From the NCBI RefSeq assembly GCF_010183535.1, contig NC_071330.1, positions 16,597,717 to 16,661,716 of the forward strand: a stretch of 64,000 nucleotides of DNA, given 5' to 3'. The first letter of the stretch is position 1; every line of letters begins with the position of its first letter. The position numbers and the translations under genes are program-made. Origin of the DNA: Caenorhabditis remanei. Lineage: Eukaryota; Nematoda; Chromadorea; Rhabditida; Rhabditidae. The notes beneath the pieces were generated by a model. That model was not told the origin of the DNA. It searched no databases and saw only the letters and a program-made list of their open reading frames with translations. This document shows, one piece after another, positions 22,501 through 35,010 of the stretch.

Positions 22501-25027
22501 TTCACTAACAAGCAGCTTCCATTTTATATTTCCTTTTGGATTCTCTAATTTCCACATGCAGAAATTGGGTAACTGACATTGTACATCCACCTAATGGTAT
22601 TTATTATTGGTTTGTCTCCAGTTTCAGCCAAGATTTAACAATCCGACACTTAGAATGCAGATATAGATCAAGTTTGAACACAATAATCCTATTTTCTTTT
22701 CCCAGGATCACAAACTTTTATTTCTCAAGTCCCGTACTTTCCCCTTTTGTAAATTTGATTTCTCAACGAACTCGTCATCCCATAAACTGATTCATACGGT
22801 CACACGGTTAATTGGAATGTGCACGTATCCAAATCTCAAAATACTTTTTAACATCTCTGAAATTATGACGAACGTCTCCAGGGTATCTGCAGTGACGCCA
22901 ATGAATGTTACAGACAAATCGGATTCTTGTGACTTCCAAAAGTTCAATGAAATGTATTATTATGACATAGGTGATCACGAAGAAACCTTTTCTGAGAACT
23001 GCAAACATCAACGTTAATTATAGATGGACATTAAATCTATGTTGCCAAACTTTAACACTTTGAAGCTGCAGACATGGCTTTGGAAGGAAAAGGAGAAGGC
23101 GTTTGGAACCCTTAATAGAACGGCATGCTGGGTTTTTTATATTCAGGTTTTTCCAGATGTGCAGTGTCCATCAATCCCAACCCAGAAGATATGTTTCCTG
23201 ATTTATTTGGTCCATCTGAATTTTGTCTCTCCGCGTTTTCGGTTCCGATAATTTTGTGTTCTACTTTGATACTTCTGTTGAGATCATCCCATTTTAAGTT
23301 CTGCGACGGAAAACCAATAAAGGGTGTAAAGCCTATGAATATCGGATTGTAGGATGAACATGTCCAGGATTGAAACATCATAATCCATCCGCATCCTAAG
23401 TTCCGGATTATTGACTGTTGGCTGAAACTGGATCCATTAGAAACCTTTTAACCTAATCCACTAATTCCTGTCTGAAAAATGGAATTATTTCAGAAGATCG
23501 AGGATTACAAGAACAAAATACAGAAAAAAAGTGCTCCAGTGAAGTATGTTATTTGCTTGTGTTAGGATTCTTCATATAACAATATGTAATAATTTATGAT
23601 TTACAAAAATATCAACACGCGTTTCTCCCGACCACTACAAACTACAATCTGGTGCGAGACACTTGCACTTTAGACACAGTGAGCTTCTTATGGCACATGT
23701 AAAAGTGTAAATTTTCTTGTATTCCCCTGAGAAACAGATTGATTTTCTTTTTGAAGATATCGCAGAAGATCAATTTCAATGTTAACATGGACATGTAACA
23801 TAGCACATTTAGAGCCTTTCATAGTTTTCGTACGTCACAAAATGTGAGAAACATACACATACCTGATCATTCGTGAGGACGTAGATATCGTGTGAGTTTT
23901 TGTGAGACTCGAAAAGTTTGAACTACAAAAACACCAAAATTAAGTCAGTATCCGATTATGGTCAACGAGGCATTCTGAACAAAATACGTACTTATTCCTC
24001 AGATAGAAGTTTCCAAATGCACATGATAAACATGTAAAGTTCTACCCGAGTCTCACTTTGTTTATTTTCTGTTGTTCCATAAATTGTCTTTTTTTATTCA
24101 ATCGACACCCCGTTCATTACATTTTCATAAAATCCACTCCCCGTATCCCAAGAATTCTCCTAGTTAAGCTTCACCCTGACGACACCTAAACTGATTCAGA
24201 CAGTCCACACGGTTCATTAGTATATGCACGTATCCCACTCTCAAAATATTTTTAACATCGCTGAAATTATGACGAACCATGTCTTCAGGGTATCTGTGAC
24301 GCCAGTGAATGTCACAGACAAACCAGATTCTTGAGTGATCACGAAGAAATCTTTCTGAGAACTGCAAACATCAACGTTAATTATAGATGTACATCTAATC
24401 TATGTTGCCAAACTTTAACACAAGGAAGCTCCAGACAAGACGGTGAAAGGAAAATAAGAAGACGTTTGGAACACTTAATAAAACGACATGCTGGGTTTTA
24501 AGATTCAGGTTTTTCCAGGTGTGCAGTGTCCATCAATTCCGACCTAGAAGATGTTGTCCTGATTTGTCTGATTCATCTGGAATTGATCTGCAGCCTGAAT
24601 TCAAATTTTTGATTCCTATCTTCTCGTGTCGTGCTTCGGTACTTATTCTCAGATTATCTCCCATTCCAAAAACTGCGTCTGAAACTAATCAATAAAGCCT
24701 AAGAAAATCAGATTGTAGGATATAAATGTCTGCAGGATTGGAACATCAGGTGCGCATAGACTGCTGAAATTACATTGGACTACGACTGTTCCCACTGACA
24801 AACCGGAAGTCAATCTGAAATTGTGTCTTGACATGTCTATTTTCAGAATCTAAAATAATAATTCATCCGGATCATTAGGGCCGGATAATTAAATGTTGAC
24901 TGAAACTAAACTAGAACAGTCTCTCAATTTTTCTCAACAGATGTACAATGTCAGTTACCCGTTCCCTGGATGTGAAAACTAGAGAAACCAAAAAAAAGAA
25001 AAGAAAATGAAAGATTAGTGAAAATGC

Positions 25028-25085
25028 GCCAAATCCTCGGAGCACCTGCCCTTTTATAAGTGCAAATGTTTGGTCATGAGCACTT
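25028..25085 (-). promoter_or_regulatory. TATA-core module, copy 3
   Basis: Minus-strand TATAAAAGGGCAGG with the flanking CAAACATTTGCACT and GGATTTGGCGCATTT. Confidence 0.45.
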
Positions 25086-27898
25086 CTTATTCCTCCTTCT
25101 TTTGCTTTGAAGGGATTAGTGGAATCTCACGTGTCCATTGCAACGACTCAGTGTCTATTTATATATTTTGCAATGGGATCGATACTCGTTTTTTAAACAT
25201 CATAAGTTTCCAATAGCGGAATTGTAAATATAAAGTTTTCAAATTTTCCTAGTTTTGTAGAAACGCATCACAAGTGTTGAGAACTTTATCAAACATGTCG
25301 TTAACTATAAAATGTTAATTCCCGGAAAATAAACCCCGTAACGTTAATCACTGCCATTTACAACTCATGTATTTCCAAATTCACTCCTGTAGAAACTAGA
25401 GCAACGCCAACTAAAAAACGCAAATCTGGACATTCGGACAGACACACAGGCAGACGCAATGAGGGTAGAAATATGTGGAAAAATGTAATTCGTCATTCCG
25501 TTGCATGCCAGTTTTTAGCATTATTCGTCACTTTTTCTAACTCTGTGTTATGCATTTTAAGACTATTCAACATTGATATCATCAGACGACACATCAAGAG
25601 TTGATTTCACTGAAACTGACAAATCTTGGGATCACATGTCTTTTTGGAACCCAGCACTGGACAAAATGAGATCAAACTGCAAACCACTGGTCAGGACTCA
25701 AAAGAAATTCTAAGAATTCGGTGAACCATAACAATCATAGTCTGTGGTTCAAAGAAACAACTAGACTCTCTTCTCCGACCTACATCAACACACGTTTCTC
25801 CGGATTATCTCAGAATTCTGAAAATAAATTAGATTCGACTAGGTTCTTAGACGGTTTCTCCATCACATACGTGCTTTCTTTGGTTTATTTCCTAGAGTGA
25901 ATGTTTCCATAGTTTTTCCGGGATCATAAACTTCCATTTCTTAAGTCCCATACTTATCCCATTTTGTAAGTTTAATTTTCCAGCAATCTTAACATCCCAT
26001 TAACTAATTCAGACAGTACACACGGTTCATTAGTTTATGCACGTATCCCACTCTCAAAATACTTTTTAACATTGCTGAAATTATGACGAACCATGTCTCC
26101 AGGGTATCGTGACGCCAATGAATGTCACAGACAAACCGGATTCTCGTGAGCTCCAAATGTTCAATGAAATTTATAATCACGGAGCAAGTGATCACGAAGA
26201 AACCTTTTCTGAGAACTGCAAACATCAAAGTTAATTATAGATGTACATCTAATCTATGTTGCCAAACTTTAACACAAGGAAGATACAGACATGACGTTGA
26301 AAAGAAAATGAGAAGACTTGGAACGTTTGCAACCCTTAATAGAACGGCATGCTGGGTTTTTTATATTCAGCTTTTTTCCAGGTGTGCAGTGTCCATCAAT
26401 TCCGACCCAGAAGATGTTGTCCTGATTTGTCTGGTCCTTCTGGAATTCATTTGCAGCCTGAATTTAAATTTTTGCTTCCAATAATTCTGTTTTCTACTTA
26501 GATACTTATTCTCAGATTATCTCTCGTTCCGAAAACTGCGTCTGAAACTAATCAAGATGGCGTAAAGCTTAAAAATATCGGATTGTAGGATGAAAATGTC
26601 TGCGGGATTGGAACATCAGGTGCGCAAAGACTGCAGAAATTATACATATTGGACTATAACTGTAGACAGACCGGAAGTCGATCTGAAATTGTAACTTGCA
26701 ATATCCATTATCAGAATTTAAAATAATAATCCCTCTGCATTCTAAGTGCCGGATTATGAAATGTTGGCTGAAACTGGATTATGACAACAATAAATACTAA
26801 CAAATGGAATCCATTTGTGGAAACCTTTTAGCACTGATTCCTGTCTGAAAAATGGGATTATTTCAGAAGATTTGGAAATTAAGGATATATGGACAACCAA
26901 GAGATGTGTCAGAAAATGTTTGAAGATGATCTTGCTGAACCTTTTTCTAATTCATGAGCCAAGAGGCCGCAAGAAGATACGATGTTACTGTAACCAACCC
27001 ACTTTTTTGGATGTCTCTGTCTTAAGTTCTTCTACTCTGGATATTCGAGACATGGACTTATAGGGAAACTTCTGGAAACTTGTCTGTGACACATAAATCT
27101 TTAGAAAAAACTCTAAAAGTACAAGTTCAGGAAAACTGATCACCACAAACTACAGCTTCCCACCGATCAAACAAAAAAGTGCACTTCTGGGGTATAAAAG
27201 GAAGAGATGAAGCAATTTCAGCCGGATATCATTTCATTTTTGCGATTTTTTCTTTTCAACGAACGAATAACTGTCTGAAATAGTAAAAATCTTCTACACA
27301 TGATGTATATCAAATCTCCCTTCTTTATCTAAATATCTGTTCATTTTTTTCAAGTTCCCAAAAGCACCTCAACTTCGTCTCATGGGAAAGTCGAGCTCAA
27401 TTTTTTGATCTAACGGATTCAAAGACGTAAAAATTTGGGACTCTGTCTGCAAAATCTAAAAGTGGACAAGAATTCGGCACATTGCTCGTATAACATGCGT
27501 AATTATTGAAATTTAAATGTTGGGATTTGGTCAGAGTACACTTTTCCATTTTAAATAGATTTTGCAAATACAACTGACCACCAAAACACTTGACGAACAA
27601 GCCTGTCTTTCTATCTGTGTGTCCAGGTGTCTGGATGTTCGCAAATGTAAAGTCTTGGAAAACGTATATGGGACTAAATGTCCCAAAACTAATTATCCGA
27701 TATCCAAACAAGCAGACACACAGATAGACACTCAAACAACATCTGTCGGTTAATACGGATGTCTCTGGACACACAGGCACACAGACAAATGGTTTCTTGT
27801 TGTGTTTAAAGACTCTGAAATTATAAAAACCTTTTTTCTTATAGATATACAAGCTATACTTTTCATTTATGAAAGTGAAACTAAAAAGAACTAGAAGA

Positions 27899-27956
27899 GC
27901 CAACTCCGAGGTGCACCTGCCCTTTCATAAGTACAAATGTTTGGCCATGTGCACTT
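27899..27956 (-). promoter_or_regulatory. TATA-core module, copy 4 (TATA damaged)
   Basis: As the other cores, but the box reads TTATGAAAGGGCAGG on the minus strand. Confidence 0.35.
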
Positions 27957-29180
27957 TCACATATTTCTTTTTCCTTCCTCTTTTCCTTCAAAGGGATTAG
28001 GTAAATCTCACGTTTCCATATCACCTGCTTGATGTGTATTTAGGAATTTCGTAGTGGGATCGATACTCGTTTTTTACACACATCTTAAGTTTCAAAATAG
28101 AACAAAAAATAATCATTTTTCAACTTTAGAAATAAAATGTAGTCAACTACAAAAACATTGAAATCCCCGTAAAAACGAATACCGTAGCGTTTATCTCTAT
28201 TGTTCATAAGTTAAAGTTATCCCAAATTCACTCCTGCAGAAACTAGAGAAACGCGAAGTAAAATACGCACATCTGGACAGACACACAGACAGACATAATG
28301 AGTCCGTTATTCCGGTGTATGCTCGCTATTTCCCATTATTCGTCACTTATTCTTATTTTTTTGTATGTAGTTAAACGTTTTTTTCAATCTCCACATTGAT
28401 ATCATCAGTCGACACATCAAGAGTTGATCTCACTGAAACTGACGAATCTTGAAATCACATGTCCATTTGGAACTCAGCACTTGACAAAATGAAATCAAAC
28501 TGCAAACCACTGGTCAGGACTGAAATTCTAAGGATTCGGTGGACCATGAGAATCATAGTCTTCATAGAAACAACTAGACTCTCTTCTCTGACTTATTATA
28601 CATTAACACCACGGTTCTTCTGATTCTCTCGGAATTCTCAAAATCCGAGTGTAGTTTGAAATGTTGTCCGACATACATAACTCTCAGTTTCTGCAAAACA
28701 TCTAAGTTCTAAGAAATTCTAAGAACCTCTTTGAAAATTTCTGAGAACCTAAAACACCACAAAATAATCATCATAGTTTTTGGAGTTGATGTTTCTGCAG
28801 ACCGATATTCTAAGAAATCAGAAAGTACACACTAATTGTTGTGCAAATCCAAACTTATGTTATGCTCTTTGGAAAGGTTTAGTTTGAAATGTTGTCTGAC
28901 ATATTTCAAAAAATTTCGATAATCACACATGTTACTCGAGTAATGTGCCGAATTCTTGTCCACTTTTAGATTTTGCAGACAGAGGCACAAACCACGGATT
29001 GTTACGTCTTTCCATCAGGTTGATAGACTCCAAAATACCAGATTTTCCCAGGAGACATAAGATCTCAACCATTGACGTGTTACTTTTGGGTAATGGTGGA
29101 AAGGTGTTACGTATGAACAAACCTTTTGATGCTTTTGATGTGCCATGTGAATGCAGAACGTTGGAAAGATAAGAGTCTAA
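27899..29180. repeat. 1.3-kb direct repeat, left copy
   Basis: Matches 30156-31450 in the same orientation along most of its length, including CACATCAAGA(G/C)TTGAT, AACTGCAAACCACTGGTCAG and TGTGCCGAATTCTTGTCCAC. A shorter third copy is at 25,028-25,830. Confidence 0.7.
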
Positions 29181-30155
29181 TCAGAAACAGTTAAAATCGA
29201 ACGACAGTAAAGCTGTGTCAATCATAACGAATGATTGAAAAAGCAAGCATTCCATCGCATGCCAGATCAAGTTGAAACCCAAAAGTCCTATTTTCTTTAA
29301 AAAATTTCCAGTAGTGAATGCTTTCAAAGTTTTTCCAGTATTACAAACTTTCATTTCTCAAGTCCCATGCGTTTTCCATCGATTCGTTTCATTAGAATGA
29401 TCACGTACCCAAATCTCAAAATACATTTTAACATCGCTCAAGTTATGACGAACCATGGGTCCAGAGTATTTTCTGTGACGCCAAAGAATTTTATGAAGCA
29501 GATCGATTATTTTGGATTCTGAAAATGAATATGCCAAGGCACAAGTTCAAATCGACCGCCGGGTTGTCTACAGTTATAGTCCAATATAATTTCTGCAGTC
29601 TTTGCGCACCTGATGTTCCAATCCAGCAGACATTTTAATCCTAAAATCCGATATTCTTAAGCTTTACGCTATCTTGATTGGTTTTCAGTCGCAGTTTTTG
29701 GAATGGAGGATAATCTAAGAATAAGTAACAGAGTACAACAAAAAATTATCCGAATTAAAAACGCGGAACTTAGATTCAAGATGCATATTAATTTCAGAAG
29801 GACCAGACAAAACAGGAAAGATATCTGCTGGGTTGGAATTGTTGGACACTGCACACCTGCAGGAACCTGAATACCCAAAATGCGGTCCTATAAAAAGGAG
29901 TAATGTGTTCCAAAAGTCTTCTCACTTCCATCAGATGAAATGTCTGCAGTTTCATTGTGTTAAAGTTTGGCAACAGAGATTAGATATTTAGTTTATAGCG
30001 CTTTCAAAGATTATAAATAATACAGAGGTTCTGAAACTAGAAAAACATTTTTAAATGTCTTATTGGAAGTACAATGTCAGTTACCAATTCTCTGCATGTG
30101 AAAACTAGCAACAACAAAAAGAAATATAAAATCAAAGCAGATTGTTAGTGTAAAT

Positions 30156-30212
30156 GAGCCAAATCCTTGACACCTGCCCTTATTATAAGTACAAATGTTT
30201 GGTCATGTGCAC
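30156..30212 (-). promoter_or_regulatory. TATA-core module, copy 5
   Basis: Minus strand: CAAACATTTGTACTTATAAT then AGGGCAGGTG; the CTCCGA segment is partly deleted. Confidence 0.35.
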
Positions 30213-31450
30213 TTCTTATTCCCCTCTCTTTTCTCGAAGGGATTAGTTATATCTCACGTTTACATAGCAACGTCTCCGTGTCTATTTATATATTTTGCAG
30301 TGGGATCGATATTTGTTTTTTTACACATCATAAGTTTCCAAAACCGGAATTGTAAAAATAGATGTTTAGCATTCTCCTAGTTTTAGCAGACTTGTGTTAC
30401 AAATAACTCGTCAAAAATGTCCCAAACTACAAAAATATTAAAATCCCCACGAAAACGAATACCGTAGCTTTTAACTCTATCGTTATAAATGAAAATAATT
30501 CAAAATTCACTCCTGCAGAACCGTGAACCGGAAGACGCAAATCTGGACATCCGGACAGACCCACAGACAGACATGATGAGTGTAGGAATATGCGGAAAGT
30601 TCTAATTCGTCATTCCGCTGTATATTCTCTCTTTCCCATTGTTCGTCATTTATTCTTATTTTTTTGTATGTAGTTTGAGACTTTTCGACATTGAAATCAT
30701 CAGTCGACACATCAAGACTTGATTTCACTGAAACTGACGAATCTTGGGATCACATGTCCTTTTGGAACCCAGCACTTGACCAAATGAGATCAAACTGCAA
30801 ACCACTGGTCAGGACTCAAACGAAATTCTAATTGTAAGAATTCGGTGGACCATGAGAATCATAGTCTGAGGTTCAGAGAAACAACTAGACTCTCTTCTCT
30901 GGCTTTTTATATATCAACACCACGGTTCTTCTGATTCTCTCGGAATTCTCAAAAGCCGAGTGTAGTTTGAAATGTTGTCTGACATACATAACTCAGAGCT
31001 TTGCAAAAAATCTAAGTTCTAAGAAATTCTAAGAACCTCTTTGGAAAGTTCTAAAAACCTAATACACCACAAAAGAATCATCATGGTTTTTGGAGTTGAT
31101 GTTTCTGCAGACCGGAATTCTAAGAAATCAAAAAGTACACACTAATTTTCGTGCAATTTGGAAAGGTTTAGTGGGAAATGTTGTCTAACATATTTCAAAA
31201 GATTCCGATAATCACACATGTTACTCGAGTAATGTGCCGAATTCTTGTCCACTTTTAGATTTTGTAGACAGAGGCACAAACCACGGATTGTTACGTCTTT
31301 CCATCAGGTTGATAGACTCCAAAATACCAGATTTTCCCAGGAGACAACCATTGACGTGTTACTTTTGGGTAATGTTGGAAAGATGTTACGTATGAAACAA
31401 AAGTTTTGATGTGCCATGTAAATGCAAAACGTGGGAAAGTGAAGAGCCTA
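30156..31450. repeat. 1.3-kb direct repeat, right copy
   Basis: Partner of 27899-29180; the offset is about 2.26 kb. Differences are scattered substitutions and short gaps. Confidence 0.7.
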
Positions 31451-31618
31451 AACAGGAACACTCAAAATCGAATGATGAACAGAGAAGTTGTGTTAATCTT
31501 AACGAATTATTAAAGGATCGATTAATTTTTTTTTGTAGATTTCAAAAATTCTGATCCAAAATGTAAATTCAGCTGAAAACTATGACAAGGGGAGACAGAA
31601 GAAGCAGATGCTACGAAA

Positions 31619-31710
31619 ATGAGCCAAATCCAAGGAGATTTGCACTTTTATACGCAAGAAGAGACACAGAATACTGAAGATAAAAGTGCAAATGTTTGGT
31701 CATGTGCACT
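31619..31710 (-). promoter_or_regulatory. TATA-core module, copy 6 (divergent, longer)
   Basis: Same GTGCACATGACCAAACATTT start, but about 35 bp with ACAGAATACTG is present before the TATA-like GTATAAAAGTGC. Copy 7 at 38 kb has the same longer form. Confidence 0.4.
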
Positions 31711-32432
31711 CTCTCATGTTTTTCTTCTGTCTACGTCTCTTCCAAGAAAATGTTCTAAAGGGGGAAAATTGAAATTTGAAATTTGCAACATTCCATTCCC
31801 GGATACTGTATTTACCGTGTGTTTTTACATTTTTCAGACAATCCAGGCTTTTCCATTTTCAGAAGTTCAAAGTTTGTTTCTAAGTAATGAGGATTATTTC
31901 TAATTTGTGGAAATATAGGCTGGAATTGAATTATAAAAAGTTTCCATTAGTAGAATCCTTTTAGCATTACTTCCTGTCTGAAAACTATTCCAGAAGTTCA
32001 AAAGTTTATGGATTAAAAGAATGAATTCCAGGAAAAAGAGGTGCTGAAACTAGTGGAAACCTTTCAGATTGATTATAAAAAGGAACTCATATAAAATGCT
32101 GAAAGGAAATGACATCAGATCACAAGTCAAACTGTCAATTTTGGGCTGCTGTAGTTGTTATCTCAAAAGTGAAAGATAATTCACAGTAAGACGTCGCAAG
32201 AAATTCCAAAAATTCGAGTGTCAAGCAGATCCATACATTTCTAAAAAGTCGAATGCCTTTATTCCCAACGGTTTACACTAAATTTGGTTACTGTAGTTAT
32301 CCCGTCGATATGATAACTACAGTAACCAGAGCGTCCTTACTTGTGCCCAAGTATTCGGAAATATTGTAGTTTTCACATTGTGACGACATCTCAAACATTC
32401 ATATTCAGCGCTCCAAGAGGTTTCAGAAATAC

Positions 32433-32712
32433 CATAGTTGTCAAGGCCCGGGCCGGGCCGGTAGAAAATTTTCAAGGCCCGGCCCGGCCCGAAGGCCCGG
32501 CTTCAAAAATGACCCTTTTTCCAATTTTTTTTTCGAAATTTTTTCAATTTTTCATCGGAAATGTGACCATTTTTGACTATTTTTCAGAATTTCTTCTAAT
32601 TCTGACTGATAGTCGAAAATTTGACTTTTTCAAAAAATTTTTGAAAATTTTGAAAATTTTTGAAAATTTGTCTTTCGCGCCAATTTGCCCGGGCCGGGCC
32701 TTGACAACTATG
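32433..32712. mobile_element. hAT-like MITE with GGCCCGG-rich palindromic arms
   Basis: Terminal inverted repeats CATAGTTGTCAAGGCCCGG...CCGGGCCTTGACAACTATG. It is flanked by an exact 8-bp duplication, AGAAATAC at 32425-32432 and 32713-32720. The paralogous inverted arm near 39,950 reads CAGAAATAGTATGC without the element, a natural empty site. Eight-base duplications are typical of hAT transposons; no transposase is encoded. Confidence 0.85.
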
Positions 32713-33081
32713 AGAAATACTATATGCTACAGTATGCCACAGTATGTCTCTGCTTCTTGAACCCTTGCTACCGTATCTCTTACGTCTGTATCACAAATAA
32801 ACTATCTCCATCTCCCCTCTGCCTTCCACTCGATCATACTATAGATTTTCCTTCGAGACTTAAAATGTCTTCTCCAACTTCTATTCTGTAGCCACGGGGC
32901 TCTTAGAGGGGGCGGAGCATAATCACTTTTCTGAAACTCACGTTCCAACATATCCATTAAAAAGAAGCCCGCCCCTTTTCAGCAGACAGTGACGATTGGA
33001 ACAAGTCTGAAATTCCTTAAACTCCGCCCATGAAAGCTCTTTAAGACCAATTTCAGCAAGGCCACACCCCTTTCAGAGCAC

Positions 33082-33090
33082 TATAAAAAC
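33082..33090 (+). promoter_or_regulatory. TATA box of insulin-like gene 3
   Basis: TATAAAAAC, 86 bp before the ATG, in a 190-bp promoter shared with gene 4. The 5' leader contains the palindrome GATTGAATTCAATC at 33121. Confidence 0.7.
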
Positions 33091-33167
33091 CGTGTGTCGG
33101 GCAACTATTTCGAAGTCGTCGATTGAATTCAATCGTCTTCAATTCTCTCCCCCCCAACCACTCAACA

Positions 33168-33602
33168 ATGCTCAAAGCCCTCGCCCTTCTTCTTGTCCTC
33201 GGAGCTCTCACTTCTGGTGCCCACCAGCACCATGACCATCATCGCTCTCTTCAAGAAGGAAATGCTCACTTCAAGCTGGATGGCACCCAGGATCAAGATG
33301 TCACCCATGCTCATCTGATGGCTCAGGATTCGGATCTCCTCGAGATCCTCTCCAGAGGACGACGTGCTCCAGGAGGACCTCGCCGTCGCCACTGTGGCAC
33401 AAGAGTCGCCATGTTTGTCATGCAAGTGTGTGGCCAAATCTGTGAGCCATGTAAGTTTATAACTAACATATAATAACACTGAGTATAAAAAAACTACTTT
33501 ATTTCAGTCACGGCATTCGACATCGCCACACATTGCTGCTCTCAAGAATGTGATGCCGACACCGTCAAAAAAGTCTGCTGCCCTTCTACCATGCTTCGCT
33601 GA
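33168..33602 (+). CDS. Insulin-like peptide precursor, eight-cysteine class (gene 3)
   Basis: Exons 33168-33450 and 33508-33602 join in phase 1 across a 57-bp intron to encode 125 aa. Residues 1-18 form the signal peptide. The pro-region begins with a His-rich stretch (HQHHDHH, 19-25) and ends at basic sites RGRR (63-66) and PRRR (71-74), probable convertase sites. Mature part: C76-x11-C88-x3-C92 for B, CysCys 104-105, C109 and CysCys 118-119 for A, enough for four disulfides, one more than vertebrate insulin. There is no C-peptide. ATG 33168 is preferred over an in-frame ATG at 33123, which would put 15 polar residues before the signal peptide. AATAAA at 33739. Paralogue of gene 4. Confidence 0.9.
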
Positions 33603-34069
33603 TTGCTCCACTCCGCCCCCATCCATGCTTCCCAGTCTGCTCGTTTTGCTCCGCCCACTCCACTCCATTCAACAAACACCTCTTGTCTTATCTAACTCTA
33701 ATATGTCATTTTCCTCTCGCATCTCTACTTCAATTCTAAATAAAAGAGTTATGACACCGAGACGTGTATCCTCTTCTTCCTTTCAGAGTCTCTCCAGTTT
33801 CGGGTTTCTTCACGTATTCCGATACGTAATGGGAATAACTCATCAGTGCAAGATTTGGGAATGGAGTATGACAGGGAAAGAGGTTTCTCATATGGAAAAC
33901 ACCATGCTACACATGGAATGCTCAAGCGACGTCAGATGCAGACTACTACTCTCCTTATACACTTCACGCCTTCCTATCCGGTGGTTGCACATTCAAAGAG
34001 TGGGAAAAGGTTTCCAGGAGGAGATATGAGATCACAGGAATTGACAAGGAATTCGAGAAAGTTTGGGAA

Positions 34070-34760
34070 TGTTGAACAATTGGAAGGGTGATAAAGACAT
34101 GTTACTAGGGGGAAGCTATTGAAAGCAGAAAAGACATGGGAACCAAGAATTAAGGATATCTAATAGCCAAAAAGAACACAAGCTGACAAAGTTTGTATAA
34201 CCCTGGATTCCAAAACACTCAAGCACATTATAAGAACGATTTAAAAAACTACAGACAATTTGGAGACTCTGAAACTCGAATATATGGGGGAAGAAAGCAT
34301 TCAAGAACGGACATCTCTGGCCAAACCCCCTTTGACCAGGAGACGATTAAGCATTCAATGTTCACCCGGAGTTCCAGAAGTACATGGACAGAAATGCACT
34401 CATTTGTTGGTACCAGAATTTGCTTGAAGGCAGGAAGGACGGAGTGATCTTAAACGTTTTCGAGAAGAGTCTGCGGACGGAAAGTTCAAAGCCCAATGGA
34501 CTTACCAGTTTTTGTAAAATCCTTATGGAAAGAGGTTTTGCTGGCGACTCAAGACAAGATGTTGGTGAATAAGGAAGTCGCTTGGTTATTTTCGAAAAAA
34601 AATTTGGAAGAAGACTACAAGAAGCGTGCAGAAGTCAATTTCTATATTGATCTCTGCGGCAATCAACGTCTGAAACAACTTCCCACCCAAAATTTGGACC
34701 CAAATGAGATATTGGGGATCGTGAGACGTCGATAAGTGCATCGCGGAGAATTGGGAGTTT
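34070..34760 (+). other. Unrecognised broken coding-like segment
   Basis: Several overlapping frames with codon-like texture: about 34,384-34,450 (ALICWYQNLLEGRKDG) and 34,520-34,735 in another frame (KEVAWLFSKKNLEEDYKKR, ending EILGIVRRR-stop). They read as one damaged exon with a frameshift near 34,460. The segment lies beyond the insulin duplication. Family not recognised; it could be a chance open region. Confidence 0.3.
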
Positions 34761-34961
34761 TCGAGTCTCCGAAGAGCTCAGTGGGAATCATCAAATTGAT
34801 TAAAGCGGCTAGAGGACAAACGGATACGTAATAGTGAGTTTTGATTCTGCATAGCCTTACCTATTATGTTTTTATTTTCAGAATCTCCTCAGAACTTGGA
34901 TTTCGTTTTGCTATCTTTTTCCGTCGCCGCCAATTGCCTCTTCCTTTACTTTTCTTCGCAC

Positions 34962-35010
34962 CAGACTTGTCAAAAATCGGCCCGGCCCGGCCCGGCCCGT
35001 GACAAGTCTG
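34962..35010. mobile_element. 49-bp micro-copy of the hAT-like MITE
   Basis: CAGACTTGTCA at the left, TGACAAGTCTG at the right, with four CGGCC units between. An exact 8-bp duplication CTTCGCAC flanks it at 34954-34961 and 35011-35018. Confidence 0.8.

Larger units (their letters stand above)
20950..32200. repeat. Field of dispersed TATA-core repeats (left block)
   Basis: No convincing gene in 11 kb. The DNA is a mosaic of the same modules in both orientations: one with GATCACGAAGAAACC, TTAATTATAGATGTACATCT and ATGCTGGGTTTTTTATATTC (near 21.3-21.9, 22.8-23.4, 24.1-24.7, 26.0-26.6 and, inverted, 29.4-29.9 kb); one with CAGACAGACACACAGACAGA; one with ATTCCTGTCTGAAAAATGG; and the TATA core. Open frames up to 168 codons occur but are interrupted in sister copies and contain low-complexity residues from the CAGACAGA tract. 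Copies differ by substitutions and small indels, so the family is old. Class unknown; no transposase or terminal repeat was identified. Confidence 0.7.
32340..34030 (+). repeat. Inverted duplication, left arm (insulin locus)
   Basis: Shared in inverse orientation with about 38,600-39,960. Matches run from ATGCTACAGTATG (32,720) through the promoter (CCACACCCCTTTCAGAGCAC), the two exons, and downstream (CACGTATTCCGATACGTAAT at about 33,811). Interrupted here by a hAT-like MITE that the right arm lacks. Confidence 0.8.

Noticed and set aside
22159..22590. 143-codon minus-strand frame crossing the TATA core, with relatives at 44607 and 30167
   Set aside because: The shared frame NVWSCAL is conserved at DNA level as the core is, but frames break by indels in other copies and there is no splice or start support. 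Kept only as part of the repeat finding.
27187..27240. Orphan TATAAAAGG at 27193, possible insulin-like promoter
   Set aside because: The sequence after it (AAGAGATGAAGCAATTTCAG) has no signal peptide or cysteine pattern in any frame.
27397..27903. 168-codon open frame on the minus strand
   Set aside because: It lies in the dispersed repeat, runs through the CAGACAGACA tract (giving Cys/Val low complexity) and is interrupted in sister copies.
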